Assembly: GCF_023036475.1 (NCBI RefSeq) | Contig: NZ_JAJQKI010000006.1 | Span: 62,001-126,000, forward strand | DNA length: 64,000 bases | Reading direction: 5' to 3' | DNA from: Bacillus pinisoli | GTDB lineage: Bacteria; Bacillota; Bacilli; Bacillales; SA4 | In this document: positions 61,903-64,000 of the stretch, piece after piece | Layout of the letters: the number at the start of each line of letters is the position of its first letter | Position numbering within the stretch: the stretch's first letter is position 1 | The notes under the pieces: generated by a model | Told to the model about the DNA's origin: nothing | Seen by the model: only the letters and a program-made list of their open reading frames with translations | Databases searched by the model: none | Position numbers and translations under genes: made by a program

Positions 61903-63384
61903 ATGGTAGGGTTTGTAAATTGGCTTGTTGGTGTCCTTTGGAGTTCGCCGATGATTTATGGTTGTTTAGCAGTAGGACTACTCTTTTCTTTATTAACTCG
62001 TTTTTTACAGGTTAGGTACTTTAAAGAAATGTTTTCCTTAATGTTTAAAGGGAAAAGTTCAGATGCAGGGGTTTCTTCTTTCCAAGCGTTAGCGCTTTCA
62101 TTATCTGGACGTGTAGGTACAGGTAATATTGCTGGAACAGCAACTGCCATTGCGTTTGGTGGACCTGGGGCTGTTTTTTGGATGTGGGCAATCGCATTCA
62201 TTGGAGCTTCAAGTGCATTTATTGAATCTACGCTTGCTCAAGTGTATAAAACGAAGCAAGACGGTGAATACCGCGGGGGCCCAGCCTACTATATTGAAAA
62301 AGGAATTGGCTGGAAGTGGTATGCAGTTATTTTTGCTTTATCGGCACTCTTAGCAGTAGGATTATTAATGCCTGGTATTCAATCAAATTCAATTGCAGTC
62401 GCTGTAAAAAACGCATTTGATATAGATACAAAGGTTACTGCAATTATTATTATTGTGCTGTTAGCTCTTATTATTTTTGGTGGTGTTAAACGTATTGCAA
62501 AAGCTGCCTCTTATATTGTTCCTTTCATGGCAGTTGGTTATATTGTTCTAGCTCTAATCATCATTGCGGTAAATATTCAGGAGCTTCCAGCGGTATTAGG
62601 GTTAATCTTTAGAAGTGCCTTTGCAGTGGATTCTGCTTTTGGTGGAATTATCGGTATGGCCATTGCTTGGGGAGTGAAGCGAGGAATTTATTCTAATGAA
62701 GCTGGTCAAGGAACGGGACCACATGCAGCTGCGGCAGCAGAGGTTTCTCATCCAGCTAAACAGGGATTAGTTCAAGCGGCTTCCGTCTATATTGATACAT
62801 TACTAGTATGTTCAGCTACGGCCTTTATGATCTTATTTACAGGTATGTACAATACACAAGCACCAGATGGTACGTTTATCGTTGAGAACCTTAAAGGAGT
62901 ACCAGAAGGGGCAGAATATACGCAAAATGCCATTGAGTCCGTATTGCCTGGCTTTGGAGCAGGATTTGTGGCAGTTGCATTATTCTTCTTTGCCTTCACG
63001 ACAATCATGGCGTATTATTACATTGCAGAAACGAATATTGCCTATTTAACAAGAGGTAAAGTTGGAAAAGTAGCCATGTTTTTACTGAAAATTGTCTTAT
63101 TAGGTGCAACATATTATGGAGCAGTAAACGAAGCGAAATTAGCATGGGCATTCGGTGATATTGGTCTCGGTTTAATGGTATGGCTTAATATGATCGCCAT
63201 TCTAATCTTAGCTAAGCCTGCACTACAAGTGTTTAAAGACTACGAAGAGCAGAAAAAAGCTGGAGTGGACCCTGTCTTTAATCCAGAAAAGCTAGGTATA
63301 AAGAATGCAGATTATTGGGTAACAGATTTTAAATATGAGGCAGATTCTAATCCTTCAAAGAAGGATAAATCGCTAGACGTATAA
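61903..63384 (+). CDS. Sodium:alanine/glycine symporter (AgcS, AlsT-like)
   Basis: A 493-residue membrane transporter with about 11 helices. AgcS signatures are present: SLSGRVGTGNIAGTATAIAFGGPGAVFWMW, GEYRGGPAYYIEKGIG and GVKRGIYSNEAGQGTGPHAAAAAEVSHPAKQG. It imports alanine, glycine or a similar amino acid with Na+. The start follows GGGGGTATTT. It is followed on the same strand by a D-amino-acid-type PLP enzyme, with a terminator between. Confidence 0.93.
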   Translation: MVGFVNWLVGVLWSSPMIYGCLAVGLLFSLLTRFLQVRYFKEMFSLMFKGKSSDAGVSSFQALALSLSGRVGTGNIAGTATAIAFGGPGAVFWMWAIAFIGASSAFIESTLAQVYKTKQDGEYRGGPAYYIEKGIGWKWYAVIFALSALLAVGLLMPGIQSNSIAVAVKNAFDIDTKVTAIIIIVLLALIIFGGVKRIAKAASYIVPFMAVGYIVLALIIIAVNIQELPAVLGLIFRSAFAVDSAFGGIIGMAIAWGVKRGIYSNEAGQGTGPHAAAAAEVSHPAKQGLVQAASVYIDTLLVCSATAFMILFTGMYNTQAPDGTFIVENLKGVPEGAEYTQNAIESVLPGFGAGFVAVALFFFAFTTIMAYYYIAETNIAYLTRGKVGKVAMFLLKIVLLGATYYGAVNEAKLAWAFGDIGLGLMVWLNMIAILILAKPALQVFKDYEEQKKAGVDPVFNPEKLGIKNADYWVTDFKYEADSNPSKKDKSLDV

Positions 63385-63403
63385 AACCATATAAACATGT
63401 GAT

Positions 63404-63436
63404 GACAAGCCTTCATGCAGGGCTTGTCTATTTTTT
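63404..63436 (+). terminator. Terminator of the symporter gene
   Basis: GACAAGCC pairs with GGCTTGTC, followed by TATTTTTT. Confidence 0.88.
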
Positions 63437-63479
63437 GAGGTTCTAATAGATATCCAGCAGATGACATTAAACTAATATT

Positions 63480-63519
63480 GAAAGCAACAAACTATACGAA
63501 AAGAACCTTTCTAAAACTC
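63480..63519 (+). mobile_element. MITE end relic just before the last gene
   Basis: GAAAGCAACAAACTATACG followed by AAAAGAACC matches the right end of copy C (GAAAGCAACAATCTATACG), and the next bases TTTCTAAAACT match the left end. It lies 8 bases before the ribosome site of the next gene. Confidence 0.6.
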
Positions 63520-63539
63520 TTAAGCACGGAGGAATTATA

Positions 63540-64000
63540 ATGACATTCATACATGAACTTGATACACCTGCACTTTTGTTAGACTATGAAAAACTAAAAG
63601 AAAATATAGCGGAGGTTGCTTCATTTGCACGTGAGGTAGGAGTACAAGTTCGTCCCCATATTAAAACACATAAATCCATAAAGATCGCTCAGATGCAACT
63701 AGAAGCAGGTGCCACCGGAATAACCGTCGCTAAAATGGAAGAAGCAGAAGTAATGGCTATAGCGGGGATTCAGGATATTTTGATTGCATATCCTATTTCT
63801 AGTACATATAAAATTAATAAGATTATTAACCTGCTAGAGAGAGGAATAAGAGTAAAAGTAGCAGTAGATCAGGAACAGCAGTTGACCTACTTACAGCAAG
63901 CATTATGCCACACCGACCACCTTCTTGAAGTGTGGATAAAGGTAGATTCAGGATTAAGGCGATGTGGTGTGCAACCAGGGAAGGAAGCTGTCCAGTTAGC
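63540..64000 (+). CDS. D-threonine aldolase / D-serine deaminase-like PLP enzyme, cut by window end
   Basis: The first 153 codons of a fold-type III PLP enzyme. The N-terminus HELDTPALLLDYEKLKENI and the lysine motif VRPHIKTHKS (Schiff-base Lys in THK) are diagnostic of the DSD1/low-specificity D-threonine aldolase group; WIKVDSGLRRCGV follows. ATG 63540 follows GGAGG. The C-terminal metal-binding domain would lie beyond the window. It acts on D-hydroxy amino acids, but the exact substrate is not visible. Confidence 0.88.
   Translation, partial: MTFIHELDTPALLLDYEKLKENIAEVASFAREVGVQVRPHIKTHKSIKIAQMQLEAGATGITVAKMEEAEVMAIAGIQDILIAYPISSTYKINKIINLLERGIRVKVAVDQEQQLTYLQQALCHTDHLLEVWIKVDSGLRRCGVQPGKEAVQL

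Overview
The window reads as chromosome from a low-GC, Gram-positive, spore-forming member of the Bacillaceae. The evidence is the mix of Bacillus-type genes (qoxABCD, ykuD-like L,D-transpeptidase, manganese catalase with a DUF2642 partner, spore-type PBP1A, AlsT-type symporter), AT-rich spacers, strong GGAGG ribosome sites with frequent TTG/GTG starts, sigma-A promoters, and Bacillus regulatory sites (CIRCE, TnrA/GlnR boxes, a Rex operator, a yybP-ykoY manganese riboswitch). No rRNA, tRNA, CRISPR array, prophage or complete insertion sequence was seen.

Layout. 1-4.5 kb: a WG-repeat protein cut by the window edge, an S9 peptidase and a lipid kinase. 4.7-10.8 kb: a sugar-uptake locus (divergent LacI regulator, solute-binding lipoprotein, two CUT1 permeases, GH13 alpha-glucosidase) with no ATPase of its own. 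10.9-17.5 kb: YeiH-type exporter, cysteine synthase, an unassigned 467-residue membrane protein, an AAC(3)-type acetyltransferase, a SIMPL protein, and manganese catalase with its DUF2642 partner. 17.7-31 kb: a class A PBP, two ECF sigma/anti-sigma pairs, two small secreted proteins, OsmC, SelO, a LysM-YkuD transpeptidase and RlmCD. 31-37 kb: cold-shock protein, two RNA-modification genes, an operon under a manganese riboswitch, and htpG with a CIRCE site. 37-49 kb: cytochrome bd oxidase, two flavin oxidoreductases, a secreted CocE/NonD hydrolase, an exonuclease/nucleotidyltransferase pair, amtB and a small HTH protein. 49-64 kb: the qox quinol oxidase operon, a sensor kinase broken by one in-frame TGA, an MFS transporter, a heterodimeric ABC exporter, a PH-like membrane protein, an alanine symporter, and the start of a D-threonine-aldolase-like gene.

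Repeats are the most unusual part. (1) A short palindromic repeat (core GTGCCTGTCAC) occurs at four intergenic sites, twice singly just after a stop codon and twice as a perfect 40- or 50-bp palindrome. (2) A MITE-like family with termini GGCTCTTTTC occurs as three clear loci plus several relics. One locus is a head-to-tail dimer flanked by a perfect 8-bp duplication. (3) A second MITE (termini GGCTCTGTTAAA) next to amtB also has a perfect 8-bp duplication. (4) A 354-bp element has 15-bp perfect terminal inverted repeats. (5) Six repeats downstream of htpG lie exactly 21 bp apart and encode a heptapeptide repeat in one frame.

The strongest regulatory observation is the yybP-ykoY manganese aptamer with a clear terminator/antiterminator. 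It lies upstream of a two-gene operon encoding a Gly-rich, Tim44-like membrane protein and a DUF2653 protein, not one of the usual manganese exporters. Other notable sites are a perfect Rex operator in the qox leader, two perfect TnrA/GlnR boxes around the amtB promoter and a near-perfect CIRCE in front of htpG. All calls come from reading the sequence; no database search was run.
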